DNA of 64,000 bases from Myroides odoratimimus. Lineage in GTDB: Bacteria > Bacteroidota > Bacteroidia > Flavobacteriales > Flavobacteriaceae. The notes beneath the pieces are model-generated. The model was not told where the DNA came from, searched no databases, and saw nothing but the letters and a program-made list of their open reading frames with translations. Location of the stretch: NCBI RefSeq assembly GCF_030326305.1, contig NZ_JACAKB010000003.1, positions 1 through 64,000 on the forward strand, in the 5' to 3' direction. Each line of letters begins with the position of its first letter. Position 1 is the first letter of the stretch. Of the stretch, positions 1 through 8,102 are shown piece by piece. Both the position numbers and the translations under genes were made by a program.

Positions 1-196
1 TCTTAGATTATTGAATTATTATCAGAAAAACGAAATAAATATTATGAATTATTATTTGCTTTTATCATAGTAATCAGTATGAAATTACTAAATAGAGATA
101 ATTAGTTATATAAACAAATTATTAAGTTATTAGATTTTGTGTATAATGGAATGTTTGTTGTTGCAATTTATGGTACTATAAATAATCATAAACTAT

Positions 197-577
197 ATGA
201 TAGACTATCGAAATTATAATGTTTGGAAACTGAGCCATGAATTAGTATTAAAGACCTATCCATTATTAAATTTATATCCTAAGTATGAGGAAAGAAATTT
301 AATAGATCAGATAAGAAGGGCAGTAGTATCAATTCCTACCAATATCGCAGAAGGATGTGGTAAGGATACACAGAGAGAATTAGTTAGGTATTTATATATA
401 GCATCTGGTTCTGCTCATGAGGTAGAGTATTTACTTCTTTTATCAAGAGATCTACGATATATTAGAGATGAGGACTATTATGTGCTTCAAAATGATATTG
501 TAAGTATTAAAAAGATGCTCGCTTCTCTAATTAATAAGATTAAAATAACAATAAATAATGAATCAAATAAAGGTTAA
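197..577 (+). CDS. Four-helix-bundle protein (23S rRNA intervening-sequence protein family)
   Basis: The 126-residue product matches the small all-helical family first seen as the protein encoded in 23S rRNA intervening sequences. Recognisable parts are the N-terminal YRNYNVWKLSHELV, the central LIDQIRRAVVSIPTNIAEG and the following RELVRYLYIASGSAHEVEYLL. Family members are pentameric helical bundles of unknown role, and many in Bacteroidota are free-standing genes, as here: no rRNA lies nearby. The start is the ATG before IDYRNY. A repeat-bearing spacer follows and reaches the start of hemB. The family assignment is firm; the function is unknown. Confidence 0.85.
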   Translation: MIDYRNYNVWKLSHELVLKTYPLLNLYPKYEERNLIDQIRRAVVSIPTNIAEGCGKDTQRELVRYLYIASGSAHEVEYLLLLSRDLRYIRDEDYYVLQNDIVSIKKMLASLINKIKITINNESNKG

Positions 578-711
578 CGATCTGTTTATAGATATCGAGA
601 GCAACTGTAAACCGTAAACCGTTCACCGTAAATCAAAATAAGAACACAGGTCAACGGTCTGTTTATAAATGTCGAGAGCAACTGTAAACTGTAAACCGTA
701 AACCGTAAACT
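572..711. repeat. Two 62-bp direct repeats, each ending in a four-unit heptamer array
   Basis: Two similar units begin at 572 and 649 (offset 77 bp). Each carries the word TCTGTTTATA, then GAGAGCAACT, and then four heptamers of the type GTAAACC (607-634 and 684-711; some units vary, such as GTTCACC and GTAAACT). The second array ends just before the hemB start codon, so it would lie in the hemB leader. There is no spacer pattern, so this is not a CRISPR array. Confidence 0.75.
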
Positions 712-721
712 GAAGAAAATT

Positions 722-1714
722 ATGTTTCCATTACAAAGAGGTAGAAGATTAAGAACAAATGAGTCTATTCGTAGTTTGGTAAGAGAGACTATCGTGACTC
801 CACAAGATTTTATGTTCCCTATGTTTATAGCAGAAGGGACTAATGTACAAGAAGCTATTCCTTCGATGCCAGGTATGTTTAGACGTTCTGTGGATTTGAC
901 AGTAAAGGAAGTAAAAGAGCTTTATGCATTAGGTATTCGCGCAGTGAATATCTATGTAAAAGTAAGTGATCACTTAAAAGACAATGCAGGTACAGAAGCA
1001 TGGAATCCTAATGGATTAATGCAGACTGCTATCAAAGCGATAAAAGATGCATGTCCAGGTATGATCGTAATGCCAGACGTAGCATTAGACCCATATTCTA
1101 TATACGGGCACGATGGTATTATCGAGAATGGAGTAGTAGTGAATGACCCTACAGTAGATGCACTGACGAAGATGAGCGTATCTCATGCAGAGGCAGGAGC
1201 AGACTTCGTAGCACCGAGTGATATGATGGACGGGCGTATCTTGCGTATGCGTGAAGCATTAGACCAATCAGGATTTACGAATGTAGGTATCATGAGTTAT
1301 TCTGCTAAGTATGCATCTGCATTCTACGGACCATTCCGCGATGCACTAGACAGTGCACCTAGAGCAGATGTAGAGATACCAAAGGACAAAAAAACATATC
1401 AAATGGACTATGCTAATCGTATCGAAGCTGTAAAAGAGGCGTTATACGATGTAGAAGAAGGAGCAGATATCCTTATGGTAAAACCTGGTATGGCTTATTT
1501 AGATATCGTACGTGAAGTGAAAGACGCTGTGAATGTGCCTGTAGCTGTGTACCAAGTATCTGGAGAGTACGCTATGGTAAAGGCTGCATCAGAGAGAGGA
1601 TGGCTTGACCACGATCAGATCATGATGGAACAATTAACTTGTATCAAACGCGCTGGAGCAAGTATTATCTCAACATACTTCGCTAAAGAAGCGTCTATTC
1701 TATTGAATAAATAG
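722..1714 (+). CDS. hemB: Porphobilinogen synthase (delta-aminolevulinic acid dehydratase)
   Basis: The enzyme condenses two 5-aminolevulinate molecules to porphobilinogen in cytosolic haem synthesis. The 330-residue length is normal for the family. The two active-site lysines are visible: K196 in SYSAKYASAFYGPF and K254 in ILMVKPGMAYLD, the latter being the Schiff-base lysine. The metal-site segment around residues 119-131 reads DVALDPYSIYGHD. The cysteines of zinc-type enzymes are absent there and two positions are Asp, which suggests a magnesium-type or metal-independent active site. The gene stands alone, with a repeat-rich leader and a strong terminator at 1741. Confidence 0.96.
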   Translation: MFPLQRGRRLRTNESIRSLVRETIVTPQDFMFPMFIAEGTNVQEAIPSMPGMFRRSVDLTVKEVKELYALGIRAVNIYVKVSDHLKDNAGTEAWNPNGLMQTAIKAIKDACPGMIVMPDVALDPYSIYGHDGIIENGVVVNDPTVDALTKMSVSHAEAGADFVAPSDMMDGRILRMREALDQSGFTNVGIMSYSAKYASAFYGPFRDALDSAPRADVEIPKDKKTYQMDYANRIEAVKEALYDVEEGADILMVKPGMAYLDIVREVKDAVNVPVAVYQVSGEYAMVKAASERGWLDHDQIMMEQLTCIKRAGASIISTYFAKEASILLNK

Positions 1715-1740
1715 TTAGAATAAGTACTATAAATAGAAGA

Positions 1741-1770
1741 AGCTCGTTGATTTTGTCAACGAGCTTTTTT
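1741..1770 (+). terminator. Intrinsic terminator of hemB
   Basis: A perfect 10-bp stem (AGCTCGTTGA at 1741-1750, TCAACGAGCT at 1756-1765) with a five-base loop is followed by a run of T. Confidence 0.9.
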
Positions 1771-1852
1771 CATTATAAGTTATTGATAACTTTTTTTCTA
1801 AATTGTAGTAAGAAGTGTTTTAACTTTATCCACTAGTAAAATTATAGAATAT

Positions 1853-2215
1853 ATGACGCCTGTTTTTAAAAATAAAACATATCGATTAGCAGAGTTTATC
1901 TTACTTGTTAAAGATCGAAAAGAAAGAGCTACGGAGTATAATCCTGCCTATCAGTATGCTATTTATGCTGTAGAAGATGAGGCGGATGTAGAGTTAGAGA
2001 TTTATGTTGGTGATCCTGTTGAGGTGACCGAGGATGATGAAGAGATATATCCAGACGCTGTTACAGAACTAGATATGTGGTATCTGTGCTCTGATGAAGA
2101 TATACAAGATGTAGTAGACTTAGCAGTGAGCCAGAAACCTACAGTGAAGGTAGAAGAACTCATCATGGCATTGGATTACTATCTGACGATAGATGATTTT
2201 ATAGATTTTGACTAA
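1853..2215 (+). CDS. Small acidic cytosolic protein of unknown function
   Basis: The 120-residue product has no signal peptide or membrane segment. It is strongly acidic, with clusters such as DEADVELE, EDDEEIYPDA and the C-terminal TIDDFIDFD. It starts with a basic stretch (FKNKTYRLAEFILLVKDRKER). Nothing in the sequence points to catalysis. It could be one of the DUF-type immunity or regulatory proteins common in Bacteroidota, but I do not recognise the family. It stands alone between the hemB terminator and the cytochrome gene. Coding potential is supported by an uninterrupted frame and codon use like its neighbours. Confidence 0.7.
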   Translation: MTPVFKNKTYRLAEFILLVKDRKERATEYNPAYQYAIYAVEDEADVELEIYVGDPVEVTEDDEEIYPDAVTELDMWYLCSDEDIQDVVDLAVSQKPTVKVEELIMALDYYLTIDDFIDFD

Positions 2216-2300
2216 AAGATATAAGTCTATCATATGTTATTTGTCCGTTTATTGCACTAAAAGGACTGTTTTGTATACTATAATGTTCATTTTGTTTCTC

Positions 2301-2308
2301 TATTTTTG
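2301..2308 (+). promoter_or_regulatory. Candidate -7 box for the cytochrome lipoprotein gene
   Basis: TATTTTTG fits the Bacteroidota -7 consensus TAnnTTTG and lies 23 bp before the start codon. No -33 TTTG is seen at the usual distance. Confidence 0.4.
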
Positions 2309-2331
2309 ATGGAAATAAATAAACAACAACA

Positions 2332-2742
2332 ATGACAAAAATTATAAAAACTAGTTTGCTACTTCTTGCTGCTATTAGTGTAGTAGCATGTGGAGGTAAG
2401 GATGATAAAGCACAACCTGAAGCTGTGTACGAATCAGAGAGAGGAGAAGTAGCTGAAATGACTATGTCTGAAAAAATCAAGCTAGGTGAAGACATCTTTA
2501 AAGGAAAAGGGAACTGTGCTTCTTGCCATCAGACAGATAAAAAAATAATAGGACCAAGTGTCAAAGAAATATTGCAAGTGTATGATAAACACAACGCTGA
2601 TCTGGTTTCTTTTTTGAGAGGAAATGAGGAACCTATAGTTGATCCTTCTCAGTTTATCATTATGCAAGCTAACTTAGAGATCACAAAGAAGTTTAATGAT
2701 CTAGAAATGGAAGCGCTTATTGCCTATATGCGTAGTTTGTAG
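2332..2742 (+). CDS. Cytochrome c-type lipoprotein (single haem)
   Basis: A lipoprotein signal (MTKIIKTSLLLLAAISVVAC, lipidated Cys at residue 20) is followed by a class I cytochrome c fold. It has the haem-binding CASCH at residues 62-66 and a likely distal ligand Met at 111 (IIMQANLEI). The C-terminal helix EALIAYMRSL is typical of the fold. The protein should be attached on the periplasmic side and carry electrons to a terminal oxidase or reductase. The partner cannot be told because no respiratory genes are adjacent. It is monocistronic, with a candidate -7 box upstream and a terminator directly after it. Confidence 0.92.
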   Translation: MTKIIKTSLLLLAAISVVACGGKDDKAQPEAVYESERGEVAEMTMSEKIKLGEDIFKGKGNCASCHQTDKKIIGPSVKEILQVYDKHNADLVSFLRGNEEPIVDPSQFIIMQANLEITKKFNDLEMEALIAYMRSL

Positions 2743-2767
2743 ATAATAAATAAACAGTAAGATATCG

Positions 2768-2801
2768 AAAAGCCTTGAGTCAATAGATTCAAGGCTTTTT
2801 T
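2768..2801 (+). terminator. Intrinsic terminator of the cytochrome gene
   Basis: AAAAGCCTTGA (2768-2778) pairs with TCAAGGCTTTT (2789-2799) and a T run follows. Confidence 0.88.
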
Positions 2802-3286
2802 ATATTCAGTAAGAGATAGATTTTACCCATTAATATAAAATGCAATTCAGACTATATTGAATGATAAATGGGAATAAAACACTTTTTTTTAGCAGATGAT
2901 CAGGATGTGATGGGCTAGTGATGCTATAGTGATTGCATTAAAACAGGCTAAAATTATGCGACCACTATCCTATCACTATGCGACCACTATGCGATCAGTC
3001 AATTTAGGAAGGAAATAGAAAGTATAGTAATGTGTTTATTTTAAGTGTGATATGAAGTGATGGGATTAGATATTGCTACATATTATAAAATGAGAATATA
3101 AAATCGTTGTCTAATATGCGAAGAAAGTGTTCATTCTTAGAGAAATAAAATGAAGAGTTCTAATATTAATCTGTAAAGTGTAAATGATCTATATCCCTTA
3201 TAAACACTGGCTATTTAGAAGCATTCTACGATTTTATAAGGACTTTAATTAGTAATTTTACTAAACAAAAATAAACTAACAATTCA
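2802..3286. other. Gene-free gap before fumarase
   Basis: No open frame with coding character is present. The gap holds the two-orientation repeat element at 2896-3000 and an AT-rich leader. A near-match to a -7 box (TAATTTTA, 3253-3260) lies 27 bp before the fumarase start. Confidence 0.7.
2896..3000. repeat. Intergenic element A: short word repeated in both orientations
   Basis: The left part holds forward copies of a word like TAGTGATG (ctagtgatg, atagtgattgcat). After a loop of about 18 bases, the right part holds three reverse copies (atgcgaccactatc, tatcactatgcg, accactatgcgatcag). The two halves form an imperfect long stem. The ends read TGATCA and CGATCA. Confidence 0.6.
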
Positions 3287-4888
3287 ATGGACTTCATATA
3301 TCAAGATCCGTATCCGATTCAGAAAGATGATACGCAGTACAAAAAGATTTCTTCTGACTATGTAAAAGTAGAAAAATTAGGAGATAGAGAGATATTAGTG
3401 GTTGATCCTAAAGCGATTGAGATGATTGCTGAGACAGCGATGACAGATGTGTCATTCATGTTAAGAACATCGCACTTAGAAAAATTAAAAGCTATCCTAG
3501 ACGATCCGGAAGCGACAGATAACGATCGTTTTGTAGCTTATAACTTATTGCAAAATGCAAAAGTAGCAGTAGAAGGGCAATTGCCTTCTTGTCAAGATAC
3601 AGGTACTGCTATCGTAGTGGCAAAAAAAGGTGAAAACGTATATACGGGATCGAATGATGCTGAGAGTTTATCTAAAGGTATCTTCGAAACGTACCAAAAG
3701 AAAAACTTGCGTTACTCTCAGATTGTACCTATCAGTATGTTTGAGGAGAAAAACTCAGGTTCTAACTTACCTGCACAGATCGATATCTATGCTGCACAAG
3801 GAGCTAAATATGAGTTCTTATTCTTAGCGAAAGGTGGAGGGTCTGCTAACAAGACGTTCTTATACCAAAAAACAAAATCTCTTCTTAATGATAAAAACTT
3901 AACGGAATTTATCAAAGAGAAAATCATGGATCTAGGTACTGCTGCCTGTCCTCCATATCACTTAGCTTTAGTGATCGGTGGTACATCTGCTGAGGCAAAC
4001 TTAGCGGCTGTAAAGAAAGCATCTGCTGGATACTATGATAACTTACCTACTTCTGGTAATATGGGAGGTCAAGCATTCCGTGACTTAGAGTGGGAGAAAA
4101 AATTACAATTAATCTGTCAAGAGTCTAAGATTGGAGCACAGTTCGGGGGTAAATACTTTACTCATGATGTACGTGTGATCCGTCTTCCTCGTCACGCTGC
4201 TTCATGTCCTGTAGGATTAGGAGTATCTTGTTCGGCAGATAGAAATATAAAAGCGAAAATCACTGCAGAGGGATTATTCGTAGAACAATTAGAGACTGAT
4301 CCAGGACGCTTCTTACCTGCAGTAGCTCCTCACTTAGAAGAGCCTGTGGTAATCGACTTGGACAAGCCAATGAAAGAACAATTAGCAGAGTTAACGAAGC
4401 ATCCTATCAAAACTCGTGTAATGTTAAACGGAACTGTTATCGTGGCGCGCGACATCGCTCACGCTAAGATCCAAGAGATGTTAGACAATGGACAAGAGAT
4501 GCCAGAATACTTCAAGAATCACCCAGTGTACTATGCAGGGCCAGCTAAGACTCCAGATGGTATGCCATCAGGAAGCTTCGGGCCAACTACAGCAGGGCGT
4601 ATGGACCCTTATGTAGATAGTTTCCAAGCGGTAGGTGGAAGTATGATTATGCTTGCGAAAGGTAACCGTAGTCAGGCGGTAACTGATGCGTGTAAAAAAC
4701 ACGGTGGTTTCTACCTAGGTTCTATCGGAGGACCAGCTGCTATCCTTGCAAAAGAGAATATCTTAAGCGTAGAGGTGGTTGACTTCCCAGAGTTAGGAAT
4801 GGAAGCTGTACGTAAGATCGTAGTGAAAGACTTCCCTGCCTTCATCATCACTGATGATAAAGGAAATGACTTCTTCGCAGATCTATAA
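3287..4888 (+). CDS. fumA: Fumarate hydratase, class I (iron-sulfur)
   Basis: This is the oxygen-sensitive [4Fe-4S] fumarase that interconverts fumarate and malate in the TCA cycle. The 533-residue single-chain form contains both the alpha-type and beta-type domains. Candidate cluster cysteines are C102 ([10 protein letters not shown]), C221 ([12 protein letters not shown]) and C307 or C315 ([11 protein letters not shown]). The C-terminal half has the conserved [13 protein letters not shown] and [12 protein letters not shown]. The ATG before DFIYQD is preceded by an A-rich leader. The gene is monocistronic. The substrate could in principle be another hydroxy acid such as tartrate, but the match to bacterial fumarases is close. 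Confidence 0.94.
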   Translation: MDFIYQDPYPIQKDDTQYKKISSDYVKVEKLGDREILVVDPKAIEMIAETAMTDVSFMLRTSHLEKLKAILDDPEATDNDRFVAYNLLQNAKVAVEGQLPSCQDTGTAIVVAKKGENVYTGSNDAESLSKGIFETYQKKNLRYSQIVPISMFEEKNSGSNLPAQIDIYAAQGAKYEFLFLAKGGGSANKTFLYQKTKSLLNDKNLTEFIKEKIMDLGTAACPPYHLALVIGGTSAEANLAAVKKASAGYYDNLPTSGNMGGQAFRDLEWEKKLQLICQESKIGAQFGGKYFTHDVRVIRLPRHAASCPVGLGVSCSADRNIKAKITAEGLFVEQLETDPGRFLPAVAPHLEEPVVIDLDKPMKEQLAELTKHPIKTRVMLNGTVIVARDIAHAKIQEMLDNGQEMPEYFKNHPVYYAGPAKTPDGMPSGSFGPTTAGRMDPYVDSFQAVGGSMIMLAKGNRSQAVTDACKKHGGFYLGSIGGPAAILAKENILSVEVVDFPELGMEAVRKIVVKDFPAFIITDDKGNDFFADL

Positions 4889-4924
4889 TAATCAGAATAA
4901 ACTAACAATTTATAGACGACAATG

Positions 4925-4958
4925 AAAAGCCGATACTAGCGACAGTATCGGCTTTTTT
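4925..4958 (+). terminator. Intrinsic terminator of fumarase gene
   Basis: AAAAGCCGATACT (4925-4937) and AGTATCGGCTTTT (4944-4956) form a perfect 13-bp stem followed by T residues. Confidence 0.92.
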
Positions 4959-5040
4959 TAATTAGTAATTAGGAGTGTTCTATTCACTAACGGTGTCAAA
5001 CAGATGTTTTTTAAGGCTCTGTTCTGCGTCACTTTCTATT

Positions 5041-5067
5041 GACATACTGTATAGCATACAGTATGTC
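5041..5067. repeat. Perfect 12-bp-stem hairpin
   Basis: GACATACTGTAT, AGC and ATACAGTATGTC form a perfect stem with a 3-base loop. The stem abuts the first copy of the 20-bp ATTCC repeat. There is no T run, so a terminator role is unlikely. Confidence 0.8.
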
Positions 5068-5087
5068 ATTCCGACGATAGGAGGAAT
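5068..5087. repeat. 20-bp intergenic repeat, copy 1
   Basis: ATTCCGACGATAGGAGGAAT has ATTCC/GGAAT ends that are mutually inverted. An identical copy lies 145 bp downstream, and similarity continues for about 12 bp past each copy (ACTAGTTTA against ATTAGTATA). Confidence 0.85.
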
Positions 5088-5212
5088 CGCACTAGTTTAT
5101 TCTCACGACTATTTCTACATCTCGTGTGTGATCTTTCCTTACGTCAAGATGACAAAAAGAACAGGTAAGGTATAGGTTAGTAGCAACTTCCAAATATCAC
5201 TACCTCTTTGTT

Positions 5213-5232
5213 ATTCCGACGATAGGAGGAAT
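5213..5232. repeat. 20-bp intergenic repeat, copy 2
   Basis: This copy is identical to the one at 5068-5087. The pair may be the two ends, or two insertions, of a small non-coding element. Confidence 0.85.
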
Positions 5233-5291
5233 CATATTAGTATACCATACATGGATATAGTCAATATAAGTGCTTGAAGAATAATATAAAT

Positions 5292-5318
5292 AGCCCTATT
5301 CTAGTAAAGAATAGGGCT
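5292..5318. terminator. Hairpin without a good T run
   Basis: AGCCCTATTCT (5292-5302) and AGAATAGGGCT (5308-5318) form a perfect 11-bp stem. What follows is TCGTTGTCTTA, a poor terminator tail, so it may end transcription weakly or be a relic. Confidence 0.5.
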
Positions 5319-5428
5319 TCGTTGTCTTATCCATTTATGGAAGAGAGTAATGCTTGACAGATGTGTACAGTTCTAGAAGGTTATATTTATATGAATTTTA
5401 GTACCTTGCTTACTCATTTTTAAGTACC

Positions 5429-6778
5429 ATGAACGATCTATTATCTTATATATACAATAATCCTTCAAGCTTAACGAAAGGCAAGGGAGGGGACGAATTA
5501 TTCTTAGCGAAGTACAGTGAGATACAGAAGAAGACTGATGCTCCATGCTTTTTTTGGGGTAATGTGAAAGATCCATTTATTATGGCTCGTTGTTTAATCG
5601 CGTTGTCTAATGTGGTAAAGTCAAGTTTTAATTTATCACCGGCTGATTTGGCTAAGCTAAAAGACCCTATCGCTACGGCTGGGGATGGTAGAGTGCGCTT
5701 TGAGGGATTTTCTCATTGTGCAGGAGTGTATGCAAGAGTAGATGTATTGCCTGATGGGTTAGAAGGAGAGTTTTTAGAGAATGGGACTACGAATGTAGAC
5801 TTTAACCAACCGATGCTTACTGCGCTGAATAGCATTAAGCAAAAGGAGAGTGTACTGCTGTCAATAGGTCAGAAGGAAGTTAGTATTCAGACGGAGGATA
5901 AGAAAATAGTGGAACGCAAAGTGCCTCTTCCGATTAAGTGGATTAAAGGATTGAGTACAGTACAGATTTACCTGTCTAAGGCAGAACGTGTACATACGTT
6001 TAATAAAATACAGGCTCAACAACTGTTTAGAGGTATTCCGAAAGGGATTGTGAAGAATGATTATTACTTGATATTGAGAGGGAATATGCCTTCTTTTTCT
6101 CCTGTTAAATCAAACAATGGTATTTGTGTAGGAGGTATTCACCGTTTACGATTATTAGAACCTCTATTGCCTTATATGGATTATATGCAGGTCTTTCCTC
6201 ATCCTGATATGCAGAGCACCACGTGGCAGTTGTATTTTGGAGATATTCGATTTAGTTTGTCTTTATCTCGTGAAGCTTTTAGAGGGTTCTCGGGAGAGGG
6301 AGCAGCATTAGAGTCGTTAATAGATGATGTGGATGACGAGTGGATAGATGCGATGGATAAATATGCTTATGCGAATCAACGCTTTAACCCGACGATGTTT
6401 GCGATGGAAGAAGGGATGAGTTTCACTGATGCAGATAGTCTGACAGGGCGATTAGCCGCTATGGGGTTGTTAGGTTTTGACTTAGATGACAATGCTTTCT
6501 TTTACAGAAGATTACCCTTTAAGTTAGAGCGCATTCTAAGTCTAAATCCTCGTCTAAAGAATGCAGAAAAACTAATTGCTGAAAATAAGGTAGAGATTAT
6601 TAGTCAAGCTAATGGACGGGTAGAAGCTCGTGTAGATGGAAGTGGAGGTGTGAGACATACTGTAATCTTAGATGGTGACCAAGAGCGATGTACTTGTGAG
6701 TGGTATGGTAAGTACCAAGGGGATAGAGGGATGTGTAAACATGTGCTGGCGGTGAGGAAGTTGACGTCAAAGAGTTGA
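5429..6778 (+). CDS. SWIM zinc-finger protein
   Basis: The only recognisable domain in this 449-residue protein is at the extreme C-terminus: C421-T-C423, then C436-K-H438, the CxC...CxH pattern of the SWIM zinc finger. SWIM fingers bind DNA or protein partners. The first ~400 residues are soluble with no membrane segment and I do not recognise them. In other bacteria similar proteins sit beside MoxR ATPase and VWA-domain genes, but none is present here. The ATG before NDLLSY is accepted because the preceding bases are non-coding. A cytosolic DNA- or protein-binding role is an inference. Confidence 0.8.
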   Translation: MNDLLSYIYNNPSSLTKGKGGDELFLAKYSEIQKKTDAPCFFWGNVKDPFIMARCLIALSNVVKSSFNLSPADLAKLKDPIATAGDGRVRFEGFSHCAGVYARVDVLPDGLEGEFLENGTTNVDFNQPMLTALNSIKQKESVLLSIGQKEVSIQTEDKKIVERKVPLPIKWIKGLSTVQIYLSKAERVHTFNKIQAQQLFRGIPKGIVKNDYYLILRGNMPSFSPVKSNNGICVGGIHRLRLLEPLLPYMDYMQVFPHPDMQSTTWQLYFGDIRFSLSLSREAFRGFSGEGAALESLIDDVDDEWIDAMDKYAYANQRFNPTMFAMEEGMSFTDADSLTGRLAAMGLLGFDLDDNAFFYRRLPFKLERILSLNPRLKNAEKLIAENKVEIISQANGRVEARVDGSGGVRHTVILDGDQERCTCEWYGKYQGDRGMCKHVLAVRKLTSKS

Positions 6779-6798
6779 TTTTGAGTTTATACGGCATG

Positions 6799-6870
6799 GC
6801 ACGGATTACAAATCCGCGCCAACGTAATCCGTGCAAACACAATCTGTGTTAATGTAATCTTTGTAGACAG
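6799..6870. repeat. Intergenic element D: GGATT word in both orientations
   Basis: GCACGGATTAC (6799-6809) is perfectly inverted as GTAATCCGTGC (6824-6834), with an internal hairpin CGGATT-ACA-AATCCG. Two more degenerate reverse copies follow (CAATCTGTG, GTAATCTTTG). The plan is one forward word and several reverse words. Confidence 0.65.
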
Positions 6871-6919
6871 AAGGTTTACTTTAGCTTCTTTACATTATTG
6901 TTATAATTTTATTACAGTA

Positions 6920-6951
6920 TTTGGCAGTCGGATAATTTGAGATTAACTTTG
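6920..6951 (+). promoter_or_regulatory. Promoter of rlmN
   Basis: A -33 TTTG (6920-6923) and a -7 TAACTTTG (6944-6951) are separated by 20 bp, which fits the Bacteroidota sigma-A consensus. The start codon is only 4 bp past the -7 box, so the mRNA would be nearly leaderless. Confidence 0.6.
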
Positions 6952-6955
6952 CGCC

Positions 6956-7996
6956 ATGCAAATAGACAAAAAAGACATCAGAAGTTTATCTAAGGAACAA
7001 TTAAGGGATTTCTTTGTTTCTCAGGGAGATAAGGCATTTAGAGGAAACCAAGTGTACGAGTGGTTATGGAGTAAAGGGGCTCATAGCTTTGAGGATATGA
7101 GTAACTTATCATTGGCTACCCGTGAGATGCTAGATGCTAACTTCGTAATTAATCATATCAAAGTAGATAGTATGCAGGTAAGTACTGATGGTACTATCAA
7201 GAATGGTGTGAAGTTACACGATGGTCTTATTGTGGAGTCTGTTCTGATTCCTACAGAAACACGTACTACAGCCTGTGTGTCTTCTCAGGTAGGGTGTAGC
7301 TTAGACTGTGAGTTCTGTGCTACTGCACGCCTTAAGCGTATGCGTAACTTGAATCCTGATGAGATTTATGATCAAGTATTAACAATCGACCAACAAAGTA
7401 GACAGAATCATGGACACCCGTTGTCTAATATTGTGTTTATGGGAATGGGAGAGCCGTTAATGAATTATAATAACGTACAGAAAGCCATTGAGAAGATTAC
7501 TTCTGAAGAAGGGCTAGGAATGTCTCCTAAGCGTATCACAGTGTCTACTTCAGGATTGCCTAAGATGATTAAGAAGTTGGCAGATGATGGTGTGAAGTTT
7601 AAGTTGGCAGTGTCTTTACACTCTGCTATCGAAGAGACACGTAATCGTATTATGCCTTTTACTAAGAACTTTCCCTTGACAGATTTAAGAGAAGCACTTC
7701 AGTACTGGTATAGTAAGACGAAGAGTCGCGTTACGTATGAGTATGTAATTTGGAAAGGAATTAACGATGACAAAGCTTCTGTGGATGCATTAGTGAAGTT
7801 CTGTAAATATGTACCGTGTAAAGTAAACTTGATCGAGTATAACCCTATCGATGATGGAGAATTCCAACAAGCGGATGAACGTGCTACGAATAGCTATATA
7901 GCGGCTTTAGAGAAGAATGATATCACAGTAGTGGTACGTCGTAGTCGTGGTAAAGATATTGATGCAGCTTGTGGTCAGTTGGCTAATAAATCATAA
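6956..7996 (+). CDS. rlmN: 23S rRNA (adenine-2503-C2)-methyltransferase
   Basis: This radical-SAM enzyme methylates C2 of A2503 in 23S rRNA and of A37 in some tRNAs. The cluster-binding motif is C114-SLD-C118-EF-C121. The methyl-carrying C-terminal cysteine is C339 in DIDAACGQLANKS. Other family motifs are GMGEPLMNY and STSGLPKMI. The 346-residue length is normal. The presence of the C-terminal Cys and the overall layout agree with RlmN; Cfr, its C8-methylating resistance relative, is less likely for a single core gene. It is monocistronic, with a close promoter. Confidence 0.96.
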   Translation: MQIDKKDIRSLSKEQLRDFFVSQGDKAFRGNQVYEWLWSKGAHSFEDMSNLSLATREMLDANFVINHIKVDSMQVSTDGTIKNGVKLHDGLIVESVLIPTETRTTACVSSQVGCSLDCEFCATARLKRMRNLNPDEIYDQVLTIDQQSRQNHGHPLSNIVFMGMGEPLMNYNNVQKAIEKITSEEGLGMSPKRITVSTSGLPKMIKKLADDGVKFKLAVSLHSAIEETRNRIMPFTKNFPLTDLREALQYWYSKTKSRVTYEYVIWKGINDDKASVDALVKFCKYVPCKVNLIEYNPIDDGEFQQADERATNSYIAALEKNDITVVVRRSRGKDIDAACGQLANKS

Positions 7997-8088
7997 GTTT
8001 AGTTTATAGAAAATTGCGTAAAGAATTGTTTAGCAATTTCTTAATGATTTCTATTTGAGGGAAACTATCGAATGATATAAAAAAGTCG

Positions 8089-8096
8089 TATTTTTG
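8089..8096 (+). promoter_or_regulatory. -7 box of the polyprenyl synthase gene
   Basis: TATTTTTG lies 6 bp before the ATG at 8103. It overlaps the in-frame TTG at 8094, which argues against that TTG being the start. Confidence 0.5.
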
Positions 8097-8102
8097 GGTG
8101 CA

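Larger units (their letters stand above)
4960..5428. other. Gene-free, repeat-rich gap
   Basis: No credible gene is present; the short open frame at 4975-5175 runs through palindromic repeats. The gap contains a 27-bp palindrome at 5041-5067, two copies of a 20-bp repeat (5068-5087, 5213-5232) and a hairpin at 5292-5318. Confidence 0.7.

Noticed and set aside
197-577. Intervening sequence inside a 23S rRNA gene
   Set aside because: The protein family fits, but the surroundings are not rRNA; it is a free-standing gene.
607-711. CRISPR-like array before hemB
   Set aside because: The repeats are 7-mers without spacers, and no cas gene is in the window.
4975-5175. 66-codon open frame in the gap after fumarase
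   Set aside because: It reads through a palindrome and repeat copies, and has no plausible protein character.
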